The notes beneath the pieces are model-generated. The model made no database searches. It saw only the letters and a program-made list of their open reading frames with translations, and was not told where the DNA came from. Below, piece after piece: positions 1 through 11,216 of a stretch of 64,000 bases of DNA. Origin of the DNA: Pseudomonas sp. (GTDB taxonomy: Bacteria > Pseudomonadota > Gammaproteobacteria > Pseudomonadales > Pseudomonadaceae). The stretch spans positions 21,947 through 85,946 of the forward strand of contig NZ_JAUXXP010000039.1 of NCBI RefSeq assembly GCF_030684895.1, in the 5' to 3' direction. A program made the translations under genes and the position numbers. The stretch's first letter is position 1. Every line of letters begins with the position of its first letter.

Positions 1-1159
1 CACGCTGCTGGTTGAGTCGGTTGCTGAGGGCAAGGCCTTGGCCGCCCTGTCGCCGCGCGCCAACCGCGCGCTGATCGAGTCGGACGGCAAGCTGCAGCGT
101 TTCCTGGTCGACAACCCGCACCCGGAAATTTCCTGGAGCTCGCTGTGGGGCAAGGTCTGGTACGAGAACTATGACGCGCCTGGCCACGTCTGGCAGTCGA
201 CCTCCGCCAGCACCGACAACGAACCCAAGCTGAGCCTCGCGCCGCTGGCCTTCGGTACGCTGAAAGCCGCGTTCTACGCCATGCTTCTGGCGGCGCCGCT
301 GGCCATTGCTGCCGCGCTCTACACCGCCTACTTCATGGCCCCGGCGCTGCGCCGCAAGGTCAAGCCGGTGATCGAGCTGATGGAAGCGCTGCCGACGGTG
401 ATCCTCGGCTTCTTCGCCGGCCTGTTCCTCGCGCCCTATGTGGAAGGCCATCTGCCGGGGATTTTCAGCCTGCTGATCTTTACCCCGATCGGCATTCTGC
501 TGGCTGGTTACCTGTGGAGCCGCCTGCCGGAGTCGATTCGCCTGAGTGTGCCGGACGGCTGGGAGTCGGCGATGCTGATCCCGGTGATCCTGCTGGTGGG
601 CTATGTGTCGCTGGCCATGAGCGGCCATGTGGAGAACTGGCTGTTCGACGGCAACATGCGCATGTGGCTGAGCAATGACTTGGGCATTCCGTTCGACCAG
701 CGCAACGCCCTGGTCGTCGGCCTGGCCATGGGCTTTGCGGTGATCCCGACTATCTACTCGATTGCCGAAGACGCCGTGTTCAGCGTGCCGAAGAGCCTGA
801 CGTTCGGTTCTCTGGCTCTCGGTGCCACGCCGTGGCAGACCCTGACCCGCGTGGTGATTCTCACCGCCAGCCCAGGCATCTTCTCGGCGGTGATGATCGG
901 CATGGGTCGCGCCGTTGGCGAAACCATGATCGTGCTGATGGCCACCGGCAACACCGCGATCATGGACATGAACATCTTCGAGGGTCTGCGCACCCTGGCC
1001 GCCAACGTGGCGGTGGAAATGCCCGAATCGGAAGTCGGTGGTACTCACTACCGCGTGCTGTTCCTCTCGGCGCTGGTGCTGCTTGGCTTCACCTTTGTCA
1101 TGAACACCCTGGCGGAGCTGGTGCGCCAGCGTCTGCGCGTCAAGTACGCCTCGCTCTAA
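1..1159 (+). CDS. pstC: Phosphate ABC transporter permease PstC (5' truncated by window edge)
   Basis: Open frame continues to the left edge (frame 2). Permease motif ...PKSLTFGSLALGATPWQTLTRVVILTASPGIFSAVMIGMGRAVGETMIVLMATGN; followed by pstA, pstB and phoU. Confidence 0.93.
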   Translation, partial: TLLVESVAEGKALAALSPRANRALIESDGKLQRFLVDNPHPEISWSSLWGKVWYENYDAPGHVWQSTSASTDNEPKLSLAPLAFGTLKAAFYAMLLAAPLAIAAALYTAYFMAPALRRKVKPVIELMEALPTVILGFFAGLFLAPYVEGHLPGIFSLLIFTPIGILLAGYLWSRLPESIRLSVPDGWESAMLIPVILLVGYVSLAMSGHVENWLFDGNMRMWLSNDLGIPFDQRNALVVGLAMGFAVIPTIYSIAEDAVFSVPKSLTFGSLALGATPWQTLTRVVILTASPGIFSAVMIGMGRAVGETMIVLMATGNTAIMDMNIFEGLRTLAANVAVEMPESEVGGTHYRVLFLSALVLLGFTFVMNTLAELVRQRLRVKYASL

Positions 1160-1174
1160 GGATTGGGAAGGTAT

Positions 1175-2851
1175 ATGTCCGTGAAACAGAACAACCTGAA
1201 AACCTGGTTCAAGAGCGGTACGCCGTGGATCTGGATGAATGCCGGCGCGGTGTCCATCGCCGTGATCATGACTCTCGGTCTGATGATGGTGATCGCCGTG
1301 CGCGGCCTCGGTCACTTCTGGCCGGCGGATTTCGTTTAGGCTCACTACCAGATCCCTGGCCAGGAAGCCAAAGTAATGGCTGGCGAGATCACCCAGATCG
1401 AAGAAGTGCCGCGCGCCCGTCTGGCTGCTTCCGGCTTGCCGGTGCAGGCTGAAGGCGGCGAGTTTATGACCCGCGAGCTATTCAAAGTGGGTAACCGCGA
1501 TGTGTATGGCGCGGACTTCACCTGGGTGGTCGGCGAATGGCTGAGCAACCTGCGCACCCCGGAAAACCTCACGGCGCTGGAGCGCCGCGAGTGGGGCAAC
1601 TTCTACGGCTACCTGGTCAACGTCAAGGAGGCCGGTGAACTGGTCGCCGAAGGCGATGCCAGCTGGCCGGTGCTGCAGGAGCGCATCGAGCGCGTCGAGC
1701 AGCTGCACAAGAACCTGGTGCGCCTGGAGAAGAAAGACATCGGGCGGATCAACGCGGGCCTGGAGCGCATCCGTCTGCAAACCCGCAAGCTGGAGCTGCA
1801 GGGCAAGCTGGATGAAGTCGCCCAGGCTGAGCTGGACGCAGAACGCGCGCAGTGGGATGCCGAGTACAAGGTGCTGGAAACCAAGCTGATCGCCCTCAAT
1901 CAAGCGTTCAATCGCGACAGCGTCACGCTCAAGACGGTTGATGGCCGTGAAGTGACCATCAGCCTGGGCAAAGTGGTGCGAGCCTTCCAGCCCAATGCCA
2001 TGGGCACGGCTGACAAGCTCGGCTTCTACTTTGCCAAGCTGTGGGAATTTGTCAGCGACGACCCACGTGAGGCCAACACCGAAGGCGGCATCTTCCCAGC
2101 GATTTTCGGCACGGTGATGATGACCCTGATCATGGCCGTGATTGTTACCCCGTTCGGCGTGGTGGCGGCCATTTACCTGCGTGAATACGCCAAGCAGGGC
2201 CCGTTGACCCGGGTAATCCGCATCGCGGTAAACAACCTGGCGGGTGTGCCGGCCATCGTTTACGGCGTGTTCGGCCTGGGCTTCTTCGTCTACGTGCTGG
2301 GTGGCTCGCTCGACCGCATGTTCTTCCCGGAAGCCGCACCGGCACCGACCTTCGGTACGCCGGGCCTGCTCTGGGCCTCGCTGACCCTGGCGATCCTCAC
2401 CCTGCCGGTGGTGATCGTGGCCACCGAAGAAGGTTTGGCGCGGATTCCGCGGGCGGTGCGTGAGGGCTCTCTGGCCCTCGGTGCGACCAAGGTGGAAACC
2501 CTTTGGCGCGTGGTGCTGCCCATGGCCAGCCCGGCGATGATGACCGGCCTGATTCTCGCCGTGGCCCGCGCCGCTGGCGAAGTGGCGCCGCTGATGCTGG
2601 TGGGCGTGGTCAAGCTGGCGCCGAGCCTGCCGGTGGATGGCAACTACCCGTACCTGCACCTCGATCAGAAGATCATGCACCTGGGCTTCCACATCTACGA
2701 CGTCGGCTTCCAGAGCCCCAACGTCGAAGCCGCGCGGCCGCTGGTGTACGCCACCGCGTTGCTGCTGGTGCTGGTCATCGTGGTGCTGAACATGGCGGCG
2801 GTGTATATCCGCAACCACCTGCGCGAGAAGTACAAGGCGCTGGATCACTAA
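1175..2851 (+). pseudogene. pstA: Phosphate ABC transporter permease PstA, interrupted by in-frame TAG at 1337-1339
   Basis: Frame from ATG 1175 reads MSVKQNNLKTWFKSGTPWIWMNAGAVSIAVIMTLGLMMVIAVRGLGHFWPADFV*AHYQIPGQEAKVMAGEITQIEE. Same frame then open to 2851 (ORF 1376..2851, 491 aa) with PstA permease motifs. Confidence 0.85.
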
Positions 2852-2914
2852 TCATCGCGCCGCGGCCTGCTGGCCGCGGCGGCTTAACGCATTTGTTAGC
2901 GTAGGGAGCATCCC

Positions 2915-3748
2915 ATGCAGCACGAAACACATACACACGGTATCGACATGGCGGCCCTCGGCCGCGACCGCCAGGGCCTGAACATGGCCAACGAGCGCGT
3001 GGCCATCGACGTACCGGGTCTGAACCTCTACTACGGCGACAAGCAGGCGCTGTTCGACGTCAAGATGAGCATTCCCAACCAGCGCGTGACGGCCTTTATC
3101 GGCCCGTCCGGTTGCGGTAAATCGACCCTGCTGCGCACCTTCAACCGGATGAATGATCTGGTCGACGGTTGCCGCGTGGAAGGCGAAATCAACCTCGACG
3201 GCAAGAACATCTACCGCAAGGGCGAAGATGTCGCCGAGCTGCGTCGTCGCGTCGGCATGGTGTTCCAGAAGCCTAACCCGTTCCCCAAGAGCATCTACGA
3301 GAACGTGGTGTACGGCCTGCGCATCCAGGGCATCAACCAGAAGCGCGTGCTCGATGAAGCCGTGGAATGGGCACTGAAAAGCGCGGCGCTGTGGGATGAA
3401 GTGAAGGATCGTCTGCACGAGTCGGCGCTCGGCCTGTCCGGTGGTCAGCAGCAGCGCCTGGTGATCGCCCGTACCGTGGCGGTCCAGCCGGAAGTGCTGC
3501 TGCTCGACGAACCCTGCTCGGCCCTCGACCCGATTTCCACGCTGAAAGTCGAAGAGCTGATCTACGAACTGAAATCCAAGTACACCATCGTTATCGTGAC
3601 CCACAACATGCAGCAGGCGGCGCGGGTCTCGGATTACACGGCGTTTATGTACATGGGCAAACTGATCGAGTTCGGTGATACCGATACGCTGTTCACCAAC
3701 CCGGCGAAGAAACAGACAGAGGACTACATCACCGGTCGTTACGGCTGA
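2915..3748 (+). CDS. pstB: Phosphate ABC transporter ATP-binding protein PstB
   Basis: 277 aa; Walker [10 protein letters not shown], signature LSGGQQQR, Walker B LLLDEP; gene order pstC-pstA-pstB-phoU. Confidence 0.97.
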   Translation: MQHETHTHGIDMAALGRDRQGLNMANERVAIDVPGLNLYYGDKQALFDVKMSIPNQRVTAFIGPSGCGKSTLLRTFNRMNDLVDGCRVEGEINLDGKNIYRKGEDVAELRRRVGMVFQKPNPFPKSIYENVVYGLRIQGINQKRVLDEAVEWALKSAALWDEVKDRLHESALGLSGGQQQRLVIARTVAVQPEVLLLDEPCSALDPISTLKVEELIYELKSKYTIVIVTHNMQQAARVSDYTAFMYMGKLIEFGDTDTLFTNPAKKQTEDYITGRYG

Positions 3749-3801
3749 TGGCAAGCCCATCCTAAGCAGAGACGTTATTCGGTTCATTCAAGGGTTTGCA
3801 C

Positions 3802-4533
3802 ATGATCAACAAAGAAAACCTTACCCAGCACATCTCCCAGCAGTTCAACGTCGAGCTGGAGGAGGTGCGTAGCCACCTGCTGGCGATGGGCGGCCTGGTC
3901 GAGAAGCAGGTCAATGACGCGGTCACCGCGCTGATCGATGCCGACTCCGGTCTGGCTCAGCAAGTGCGCGAGATCGATGACCAGATCAACCAGATGGAAC
4001 GCAATATCGACGAGGAGTGCGTGCGCATTCTCGCCCGTCGTCAGCCGGCCGCGTCCGACCTGCGGTTGATCATCAGCATCTCCAAGTCGGTTATCGATCT
4101 CGAGCGCATCGGCGACGAAGCGACCAAGATCGCCAAGCGCGCGATCCTGTTGTGCGAAGAAGGCGAAGCACCGCGCGGTTATGTGGAAGTGCGGCATATC
4201 GGCGATCAGGTGCGCCGGATGGTGCAGGAAGCGCTGGACGCGTTCGCCCGTTTCGACGCCGACCTGGCGCTGTCAGTGGCGCAGTACGACAAGACCGTCG
4301 ACCGCGAATACAAGACCGCACTGCGTGAGCTGGTGACCTTTATGATGGAAGACCCGCGCTCGATTTCGCGCGTGCTCAACATCATCTGGGCTCTGCGTTC
4401 ACTGGAGCGCATCGGCGACCACGCACGCAATATCGCCGAACTGGTGATCTACCTGGTCCGCGGCACCGACGTCAAACACATCGGTCTGACTCGTATGCAG
4501 GAAGAAGTGCAGGGCACCAAAAAAGGCCACTGA
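3802..4533 (+). CDS. phoU: Phosphate signalling complex protein PhoU
   Basis: MINKENLTQHISQQFNVELEEVRSHLLAMGG...; PhoU helical repeats; downstream of pstB. Confidence 0.96.
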   Translation: MINKENLTQHISQQFNVELEEVRSHLLAMGGLVEKQVNDAVTALIDADSGLAQQVREIDDQINQMERNIDEECVRILARRQPAASDLRLIISISKSVIDLERIGDEATKIAKRAILLCEEGEAPRGYVEVRHIGDQVRRMVQEALDAFARFDADLALSVAQYDKTVDREYKTALRELVTFMMEDPRSISRVLNIIWALRSLERIGDHARNIAELVIYLVRGTDVKHIGLTRMQEEVQGTKKGH

Positions 4534-4678
4534 GTCGGCTGTTGTGGGCGGCGTTGACGCGCTGCCCGTGCGGGCCTACATGGCCAAGATGCACCTGATC
4601 GCGACATATGGTGCATTTCGGTTGGCCTTTGGCCAGTAGCCGTGACTATGCTTAAGGCCATCAGAACAGGAGTGGCCG

Positions 4679-5590
4679 ATGAGCAAAGTCAGCGTGCTGG
4701 TAGTGGACGACGCAACCTTTATCCGCGATTTGGTGAAGAAGGGTTTACGCGACCACTTTCCAGGCATCCAGATTGAGGAAGCCGTCAACGGGCGCAAAGC
4801 TCTGCAGATGCTGACGCGCCAGCCGGTTGACCTGATTCTCTGTGACTGGGAAATGCCGGAAATGTCTGGCCTGGAACTGCTCACCTGGTGCCGCGAACAA
4901 GAAGCCCTGAAGATCGTCCCGTTTATCATGGTCACCAGCCGCGGTGACAAAGAGAACGTGGTGCAGGCGATTCAGGCCGGCGTTTCCGACTTTATCGGCA
5001 AACCCTTTTCCAACGAACAGCTGATCACCAAGGTGAAAAAGGCCCTCAGCCGTGCCGGCAAATTGCAGGCGCTGATGTCCAGCGCGCCGCCGAAAATGCT
5101 CAGCAGCGGCTCTTTTGCCAACGACTCGCTGTCCGCCCTGACGGGCGGCAAAGCCGATGTAGTCAAACCCGCAGCAGGGCCAGCGGTGCAAGCTGCCGCG
5201 GCCTTTGCCGGCAAACCTGCTGCCAAAGCAGCGGCTGCCAGCGCGCCCAGCGGGCGTGGTCAGGGCCAGTTGCGCTTGCCCGGTGGCGCCAGCATGTCTT
5301 GCGTGATCAAGGCCCTGAGCCTCAAGGAAGCGCTGCTGGTGGTCAAACGCACCGAGGAGCTGCCGCAGGTGCTGGAAAGCGCGGTGCTTGATCTGGAGCA
5401 GGGCGAGGCGGCAGAAACGGCGCGACTCAATGGCTATCTGCATGCCGTCGCGGCCTTTGAGCCAAAACCGGACAGCGAGTGGCTGCAACTGACCTTCAGA
5501 TTCGTCGACCGCGACCCGCAGAAGCTCGACTACATCTCCCGGCTGATCGCTCGAGGCACCGCGCAGAAGCACTTCAGCCCGGGTGCTTAG
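4679..5590 (+). CDS. Response regulator (CheY-like receiver plus C-terminal domain)
   Basis: 303 aa; receiver motifs VLVVDDATFIRD, LILCDWEMPEMSG, PFIMVTSRGDKE, GKPF. Confidence 0.85.
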   Translation: MSKVSVLVVDDATFIRDLVKKGLRDHFPGIQIEEAVNGRKALQMLTRQPVDLILCDWEMPEMSGLELLTWCREQEALKIVPFIMVTSRGDKENVVQAIQAGVSDFIGKPFSNEQLITKVKKALSRAGKLQALMSSAPPKMLSSGSFANDSLSALTGGKADVVKPAAGPAVQAAAAFAGKPAAKAAAASAPSGRGQGQLRLPGGASMSCVIKALSLKEALLVVKRTEELPQVLESAVLDLEQGEAAETARLNGYLHAVAAFEPKPDSEWLQLTFRFVDRDPQKLDYISRLIARGTAQKHFSPGA

Positions 5591-5809
5591 GTTGGGCTGC
5601 GCTGTACACCGGCAACCTACCTGCGATCTCCCCGTTATCTGTTGCACGCAAGCCTTAGCCCGGATGCCATCCGGGGAAAGCCTGGCGAGCCATGCCGACC
5701 GATGGCGGTGAGCCGGTTCACAGCCTGACCCTTAGTGCCTCGCACGGCGGCGGTAGCGCTGCTAATCTCAAGGGTCCGGACACAGACAAATCATAAGATC
5801 CGAGTCGTT

Positions 5810-6706
5810 ATGCTAGGGCGTTTGATACTTCTCTGCAGTTTGTTGACCCTTGCCGGCCAGGCAGTGGCGTTGACTATTTATAAGTACACCGATGCCAACG
5901 GCGTGGTCACCTATACCGACCAGGCCGCGCCCGGTGCGCAGGTGTTCGTGTTTCGCGACCGCATGGTTGAGCGCCTGGACAACCAGGTAAAGCTGGAAAC
6001 CAAGAAACACGAAGCGGGTGAAACCCTGTTGGTACGCAACGACCTGTACGCACCGGTGCAGATCGAACTGCGTCTGGAAGCCACTGACAACGTCACCGGC
6101 GTGCCGAACAAGCCGATCAGCTGGGTGTTGCCGCCGCGCAGCAATATTCGCCTGGCCACCCTGGCTCCGCGCGATGCCAGCAAACCCATGCGTTACACCC
6201 CCAAGCTGCGTTACGCCATGGGCGATCCGCGCCTGCTACCGACGCAGAAGAGCTACCCGTTGCCGTGGCGCGGTGGCCCGTTCCGTCTGACCCAGGGCGC
6301 CAATGGCCAGTACAGCCACTTCACGCCGAAAGGCCGCTACGCCATGGATATCGCCATGCCCGAAGGCACGCCGATTGTTGCGGCGCGCGGCGGCATTGTG
6401 GTGAAAACCGAAAATCAGCAGGGCGGTCGTGGCAACAACCCGTCCGGCAACTACGTACGTATCCTCCATGACGACGGCACCATGGGCGTTTATCTGCACC
6501 TGATGAAGGGCTCTGTGGCGGTCAGCGAAGGCAGCCGCGTGCACGCCGGCAGCATACTCGCGCGCTCCGGCAATACCGGCAACAGCACCGGCCCGCACCT
6601 GCATTTCGTGGTGCAGCGCAATGTCGGCCTGGCGCTGGAATCGATCCCCTTCAACTTCGCCCAGCCGGTCGACAGTCTGCCTAACTTCGCGGTGGGTGGG
6701 GAGTAA
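5810..6706 (+). CDS. Periplasmic M23 family peptidase with N-terminal DUF4124-like region
   Basis: LTIYKYTDANGVVTYTDQ N-terminus; M23 motifs GRYAMDIAMPEGTPIVAARGG and TGNSTGPHLHFVV. Confidence 0.88.
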   Translation: MLGRLILLCSLLTLAGQAVALTIYKYTDANGVVTYTDQAAPGAQVFVFRDRMVERLDNQVKLETKKHEAGETLLVRNDLYAPVQIELRLEATDNVTGVPNKPISWVLPPRSNIRLATLAPRDASKPMRYTPKLRYAMGDPRLLPTQKSYPLPWRGGPFRLTQGANGQYSHFTPKGRYAMDIAMPEGTPIVAARGGIVVKTENQQGGRGNNPSGNYVRILHDDGTMGVYLHLMKGSVAVSEGSRVHAGSILARSGNTGNSTGPHLHFVVQRNVGLALESIPFNFAQPVDSLPNFAVGGE

Positions 6707-6732
6707 CCCATCCTACAAGGCGGCGAGGATGC

Positions 6733-8073
6733 TCAATCGAGCTTTAGCACCTTGGCCAGCACGATCTTCGGGCCTTTCATCTTCTTGACGATGATGCGTA
6801 GGCCGTCGACTTCCAGCACTTCCTCTTCCTCGGGCATGCGCTTGAGGGTTTCGTAGATCAGCCCGGCGAGGGTTTCCGCTTCGACGTGATCGAGGTCGAC
6901 GCCGAGCAGGCGCTCGACTTTGGCCAGTGGCGTGTCGCCGCGTACCAGCAGCTTGCCCGGCTGATAGGCGAGGATGCCGCGTTCGGCCTTGCGGTGTTCG
7001 TCCTGAATATCGCCGACCAGGGCCTCGAGCACGTCTTCCATGGTCAGGTAGCCAATTACCTTGCCGTCGGCTTCCTCGACCAGGGCGAAGTGCGAGCCGC
7101 CCTGGCGGAACTGTTCCAGCAGGTTGGACAGCGGCATATGCCGGCCAACCCGCTCGATGGGGTGCATCAGCTCGGCCAGCTTCAACGCCGAGGGCAACAT
7201 CTCCAGCAGCGACAGGTGCAACAGCAGATCCTTGATATGCAATACGCCGACATACTCGCCGCTGGTCTCGTCGTAGATCGGGTAGCGGCTGTACTTGTGC
7301 CGGCGAAATACGCTGAATACTTCATCCAAGGCAGCCGTCAGTGGTAGGTAGACCAAGTCCTCGCGGGAGTTGGCCCAGTCCACCACTTCCAGTTCGCCCA
7401 GCTCCACGGCCGAGGCCAGTACGCGCATGTCCTGGTCGCTGGGGTTGCTGGCGCGGCTGGAGTGCAGGATCAGCTTGAGTTCGTCGCGGCTGTAGTGGTG
7501 CTCATGGTGCGGCCCCGGCTCGCCCTGGCCGGCCACGCGCAGAATGGCGTTGGCACTGGCGTTGAGCAGGAAAATCGCCGGGTACATGGCCCAGTAGAAC
7601 AGGTACAACGGCACGGCCGTCCACAGCGAGAGCAGCTCGGGTTTGCGGATGGCCCATGATTTTGGTGCCAGCTCGCCGATCACGATATGCAGATAGGAAA
7701 TGATCGCGAAGGCGCTAAAGAAGGCGATGCCATGCACCAGCTTCGGTGACTCAATGCCGATGGCGGCGAGCAGCGGTTCGAGCAGGTGGGCAAAGGCGGG
7801 TTCGCCGACCCAGCCGAGGCCGAGGGAGGCCAGGGTGATGCCCAATTGGCAGGCCGACAGGTAGGCGTCCATCTGGTTGTGTACGGTGCGCAGGATATGC
7901 CCGCGCCAGCCGTGGGCTTCTGCCAAGGCATCGACCTTGGTGGCACGTAAGCGAACAATGGCGAACTCGGCGGCGACGAAGAAGCCGTTGAGCAGCACCA
8001 GAAACAGGGCGAAGAGGACGAGGCCGAAATCGGCGAAATAGTTGCTGGCGACGTAACTCGTGGAGGGGTCCAT
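6733..8073 (-). CDS. Hemolysin family (HlyC/CorC, CNNM) membrane protein with CBS domains
   Basis: 446 aa; four-helix N-terminus FVAAEFAIVRLRATKVD; CBS region and CorC_HlyC C-terminal domain. Confidence 0.88.
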   Translation of the reverse strand: MDPSTSYVASNYFADFGLVLFALFLVLLNGFFVAAEFAIVRLRATKVDALAEAHGWRGHILRTVHNQMDAYLSACQLGITLASLGLGWVGEPAFAHLLEPLLAAIGIESPKLVHGIAFFSAFAIISYLHIVIGELAPKSWAIRKPELLSLWTAVPLYLFYWAMYPAIFLLNASANAILRVAGQGEPGPHHEHHYSRDELKLILHSSRASNPSDQDMRVLASAVELGELEVVDWANSREDLVYLPLTAALDEVFSVFRRHKYSRYPIYDETSGEYVGVLHIKDLLLHLSLLEMLPSALKLAELMHPIERVGRHMPLSNLLEQFRQGGSHFALVEEADGKVIGYLTMEDVLEALVGDIQDEHRKAERGILAYQPGKLLVRGDTPLAKVERLLGVDLDHVEAETLAGLIYETLKRMPEEEEVLEVDGLRIIVKKMKGPKIVLAKVLKLD

Positions 8074-8142
8074 AGAAGGTTCGGGTAGTGAATGACCGCT
8101 AAAGGGTGGGGGCTGGCTGCCGGCTTTGCAAGTACGCTGCGG

Positions 8143-9468
8143 TTACTGGCCGCGCCGCACCACTTGCAGCATGGGGAAGTGGCAGGTGAAGGTGCTGCCC
8201 TTGCCCAGACGGCTGGCGATATCCAGCCGCGCGCGGTGGCGCAGCAGCACATGCTTGGCGATGGCCAGGCCCAGACCGGTGCCGCCGGTGTTGCTGGCGC
8301 GGCTGGAGTCGACCCGGTAGAAACGCTCGGTCAGGCGTGGCAGATGTTTGGCCTCAATACCCAGGCCGCTGTCCTGCACGCTGAGGTGCGCACCCTGTTC
8401 ATCGCCCCACCAGCGCACATGAATCTCGCCTTCGTCCGGGGTGTATTTCACCGCATTGAACACCAGGTTGGAAAAGGCGCTACGCAGTTCCGTCTCGCTG
8501 CCCTTGAGCTTGATATGCGGATCGGCTTCCAGGCTGATGCGGTGATGACGCTCGCCGGACAGCGCCTGGGCATCGTTCTTGATACTCAGCAGCAGCAGAT
8601 CAACGGCCACCGGTTGGTTGTCCGAGGGGTAGTCGGTGGCTTCCAGCTTGGCTAACAAGAGCAGGTCATTGAGCAGGTTCTGCATCCGCCCGCCTTGCTG
8701 CTGCATCTGCTGCAGCGCCCTCAGCCAGCGCGGATTAACGTCCTCGACGTTATCTAACAGGGTTTCCAGGTAGCCGGCGATCACCGTCAGTGGCGTGCGC
8801 AGCTCGTGGGAGACGTTGGCGACGAAGTCCTTACGCATCTGCTCCAGCTGATACAGGCGGGTGATGTCGCGCACCAGCATCAGGTGCTCACGATTGCCGT
8901 ACTGGGTGATATGGAATTGCAGGCGCAAACGGTCGCTGACCGGCGACGGCAGCTCCAGCGGCTCGTTGTAATTGTGGTTCTCGAAATACTCGATAAAGCG
9001 CGGGTCGCGCACCAGGTTGGTGATCTGTTGGCCGCTGTCCTGTGGGGTTTTCAGGCCCAGGAGTTTTTCGGCGGCGATGTTCCACCATTCCAGGTTGCCG
9101 TCGCGGTCGAGCATGATCACCGCATCTTTCAGCGCGGCGGTCGACTCCTGTACGCGGTCGATCACTGCCTGCAGGCGGCCACGGACTTTCTGGTCGCGGC
9201 GCTGCAGGTGATAGATGCTGTCGAACACTTCGCCCCACAGGCCGTAGCCATCGGGCGGTGCTTCATCACCCTGGCGGGTGCGCAGCCATTTGTGCAAACG
9301 CAACAGTTGTTGCAGGTGCCAGCCGAGGTAGCCGGCCAGGCCGAGTAGCAGGGTCCAGGCGTATTCGCCAGTGATCAGCCCGAGCAGCAGGCAGACACCG
9401 ACCAGCAGCAACAAGCGACGTATCAGGGGGCCGCGCCAGTCTTGATTCAATTCAAACTCATCCGCCAA
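8143..9468 (-). CDS. phoR: Phosphate regulon sensor histidine kinase PhoR
   Basis: 441 aa; PAS region, H-box FVANVSHELRTPLTVIAGYLETL, ATPase motifs; next to phoB. Confidence 0.94.
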   Translation of the reverse strand: MADEFELNQDWRGPLIRRLLLLVGVCLLLGLITGEYAWTLLLGLAGYLGWHLQQLLRLHKWLRTRQGDEAPPDGYGLWGEVFDSIYHLQRRDQKVRGRLQAVIDRVQESTAALKDAVIMLDRDGNLEWWNIAAEKLLGLKTPQDSGQQITNLVRDPRFIEYFENHNYNEPLELPSPVSDRLRLQFHITQYGNREHLMLVRDITRLYQLEQMRKDFVANVSHELRTPLTVIAGYLETLLDNVEDVNPRWLRALQQMQQQGGRMQNLLNDLLLLAKLEATDYPSDNQPVAVDLLLLSIKNDAQALSGERHHRISLEADPHIKLKGSETELRSAFSNLVFNAVKYTPDEGEIHVRWWGDEQGAHLSVQDSGLGIEAKHLPRLTERFYRVDSSRASNTGGTGLGLAIAKHVLLRHRARLDIASRLGKGSTFTCHFPMLQVVRRGQ

Positions 9469-9499
9469 TCAATCCATGGTTGCCAGGTCGTGCAGTGGC

Positions 9500-10189
9500 T
9501 CAGCTCTTGGTGGAGAAACGGTAACCCGTGCCACGTACAGTCTGCACCAGGTTTTCGTAAACCTCGCCAAGCGCTTTGCGCAGGCGGCGGATATGCACGT
9601 CGACGGTACGCTCCTCGACATACACGTTGCCACCCCAGACCTGATCGAGCAGCTGACCACGGGTGTAGGCGCGCTCCTGGTGGGTCATAAAGAACTGCAG
9701 CAGGCGGTATTCGGTGGGGCCCATTTCGGCCGGTTTGCCGTCGATGGTCACGCGGTGGCTGACCGGGTCGAGTAGCAGGCCACCGACTTCGATCGGCCCC
9801 TCGCTGTCGGTCGGGCCGGCACGGCGCAGCACGGCCTTGAGGCGGGCGACCAGTTCACGCGGGGAGAACGGCTTGGTGATGTAGTCGTCGGCGCCGACTT
9901 CCAGGCCCTGGATCTTGTTGTCCTCTTCGCCCTTGGCGGTGAGCATGATGATCGGAATATCGCCGGTCAGCTCATCGCGCTTGAGGCGCCGCGCCAGTTC
10001 GATGCCGCTGGTGCCGGGGAGCATCCAGTCGAGCAGGATCAGATCGGGTTTGCGGTCGACGATGATGGCGTGCGCCTGCTGGGTGTTCTCCGCTTCCAGG
10101 CACTCGTAGCCGGCCATTTCCAGGGCTACGGCGATCATTTCACGGATCGGTGCTTCGTCATCGACGATCAGGATGTTCTTGCCAACCAT
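9500..10189 (-). CDS. phoB: Phosphate regulon response regulator PhoB
   Basis: 229 aa OmpR-type regulator; [45 protein letters not shown]...; next to phoR. Confidence 0.96.
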   Translation of the reverse strand: MVGKNILIVDDEAPIREMIAVALEMAGYECLEAENTQQAHAIIVDRKPDLILLDWMLPGTSGIELARRLKRDELTGDIPIIMLTAKGEEDNKIQGLEVGADDYITKPFSPRELVARLKAVLRRAGPTDSEGPIEVGGLLLDPVSHRVTIDGKPAEMGPTEYRLLQFFMTHQERAYTRGQLLDQVWGGNVYVEERTVDVHIRRLRKALGEVYENLVQTVRGTGYRFSTKS

Positions 10190-10242
10190 GGGTCAAGCCT
10201 CGGGTCATCTCGCTGTAATGGGCTGCATTAGATAACGGAATT

Positions 10243-10260
10243 ATTGCAGCGATATGACAG
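10243..10260 (-). promoter_or_regulatory. Candidate Pho box upstream of phoBR
   Basis: Minus strand CTGTCATATCGCTGCAAT: heptamers CTGTCAT and CTGCAAT separated by 4 nt, 54 nt upstream of the phoB start. Confidence 0.65.
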
Positions 10261-10280
10261 GCGCGCGGCAAAGCTTCTTT

Positions 10281-11189
10281 CTAGCTGCGCAAGGCGTAGT
10301 CCAGTACCAGACCGATAAAGATCGCCAAGCCTGCCCAATGGTTGTGCAGAAAGGCATTGAAACAGGCCATCGGCTTGCGGTTGCGGGTCTTGTGAAACTC
10401 CCAGGCAAAGCAGCCGGCGGCCACCAGCAGGCCGAGGTGGAAGTACAGGCCCAGCTCGAAGCGCGCCGCCGCCAGCATCAGGCAGAGCAGCGCCAGCCCC
10501 TGGAGGATGACGATAATCAGGCGGTCGGCATCGCCAAACAGAATGGCAGTAGAGCGCACGCCGATCTTCAGGTCGTCTTCGCGGTCGGCCATGGCGTAGT
10601 AGGTGTCGTAGGCCACTGTCCAGAGCAGGTTAGCGATATACAGCAGCCAGGCTTCCGGCGGCAGATTGCCGGTTTCGGCGGTAAACGCCATCGGCATGCC
10701 CCAGGAAAACGCCGCACCGAGCACCACCTGTGGGTAGAAGGTGTAGCGCTTCATAAAGGGGTAACAGGCGGCCAGAGCCAGGCCGCCGAACGACAGCCAG
10801 ATGGTGGTGGCGTTGGTAAACAGCACCAGCACAAAGCTGGCCGCCACCAGCACGGCGAACAGGATCAACGCCTCGCGCGGTTGGATCTTGCCGCTGGCCA
10901 GCGGCCGCGCCTTGGTGCGGCTGACATGGCCGTCGAAGTTGCGGTCGGCATAATCGTTGATCACGCAGCCGGCGGCGCGCATCAGCAATACGCCGACTAC
11001 GAAGATAAACAGGTTTTTCGCGCTCGGCACGCCCTCGGCCGCCACCCACAAGGCCCACAGCGTTGGCCACAGCAGCAGGTAGATGCCGATGGGCTTGTCC
11101 AGGCGCATCAGCTGGATAAAGTCCCAGGCGCGCGGGTGCAGGCGGTTGAGTGAATGCAGCAGGCGGGTATACATCGAGCGCGTCTCCAT
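10281..11189 (-). CDS. ubiA: 4-hydroxybenzoate octaprenyltransferase UbiA
   Basis: 302 aa; [22 protein letters not shown] and [19 protein letters not shown] prenyltransferase motifs. Confidence 0.95.
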   Translation of the reverse strand: METRSMYTRLLHSLNRLHPRAWDFIQLMRLDKPIGIYLLLWPTLWALWVAAEGVPSAKNLFIFVVGVLLMRAAGCVINDYADRNFDGHVSRTKARPLASGKIQPREALILFAVLVAASFVLVLFTNATTIWLSFGGLALAACYPFMKRYTFYPQVVLGAAFSWGMPMAFTAETGNLPPEAWLLYIANLLWTVAYDTYYAMADREDDLKIGVRSTAILFGDADRLIIVILQGLALLCLMLAAARFELGLYFHLGLLVAAGCFAWEFHKTRNRKPMACFNAFLHNHWAGLAIFIGLVLDYALRS

Positions 11190-11216
11190 GCGAGGTGCGG
11201 CTGATTATACGGAGGG

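Noticed and set aside
1478-2848. 456-aa minus-strand ORF opposite pstA
   Set aside because: Shadow frame of a high-GC coding gene; His/Gln/Arg-rich composition, no domain pattern, and the plus strand is clearly PstA.
10254-11153. 299-aa plus-strand ORF antisense to ubiA
   Set aside because: Gln/His/Arg-rich shadow of ubiA, which has clear prenyltransferase motifs.
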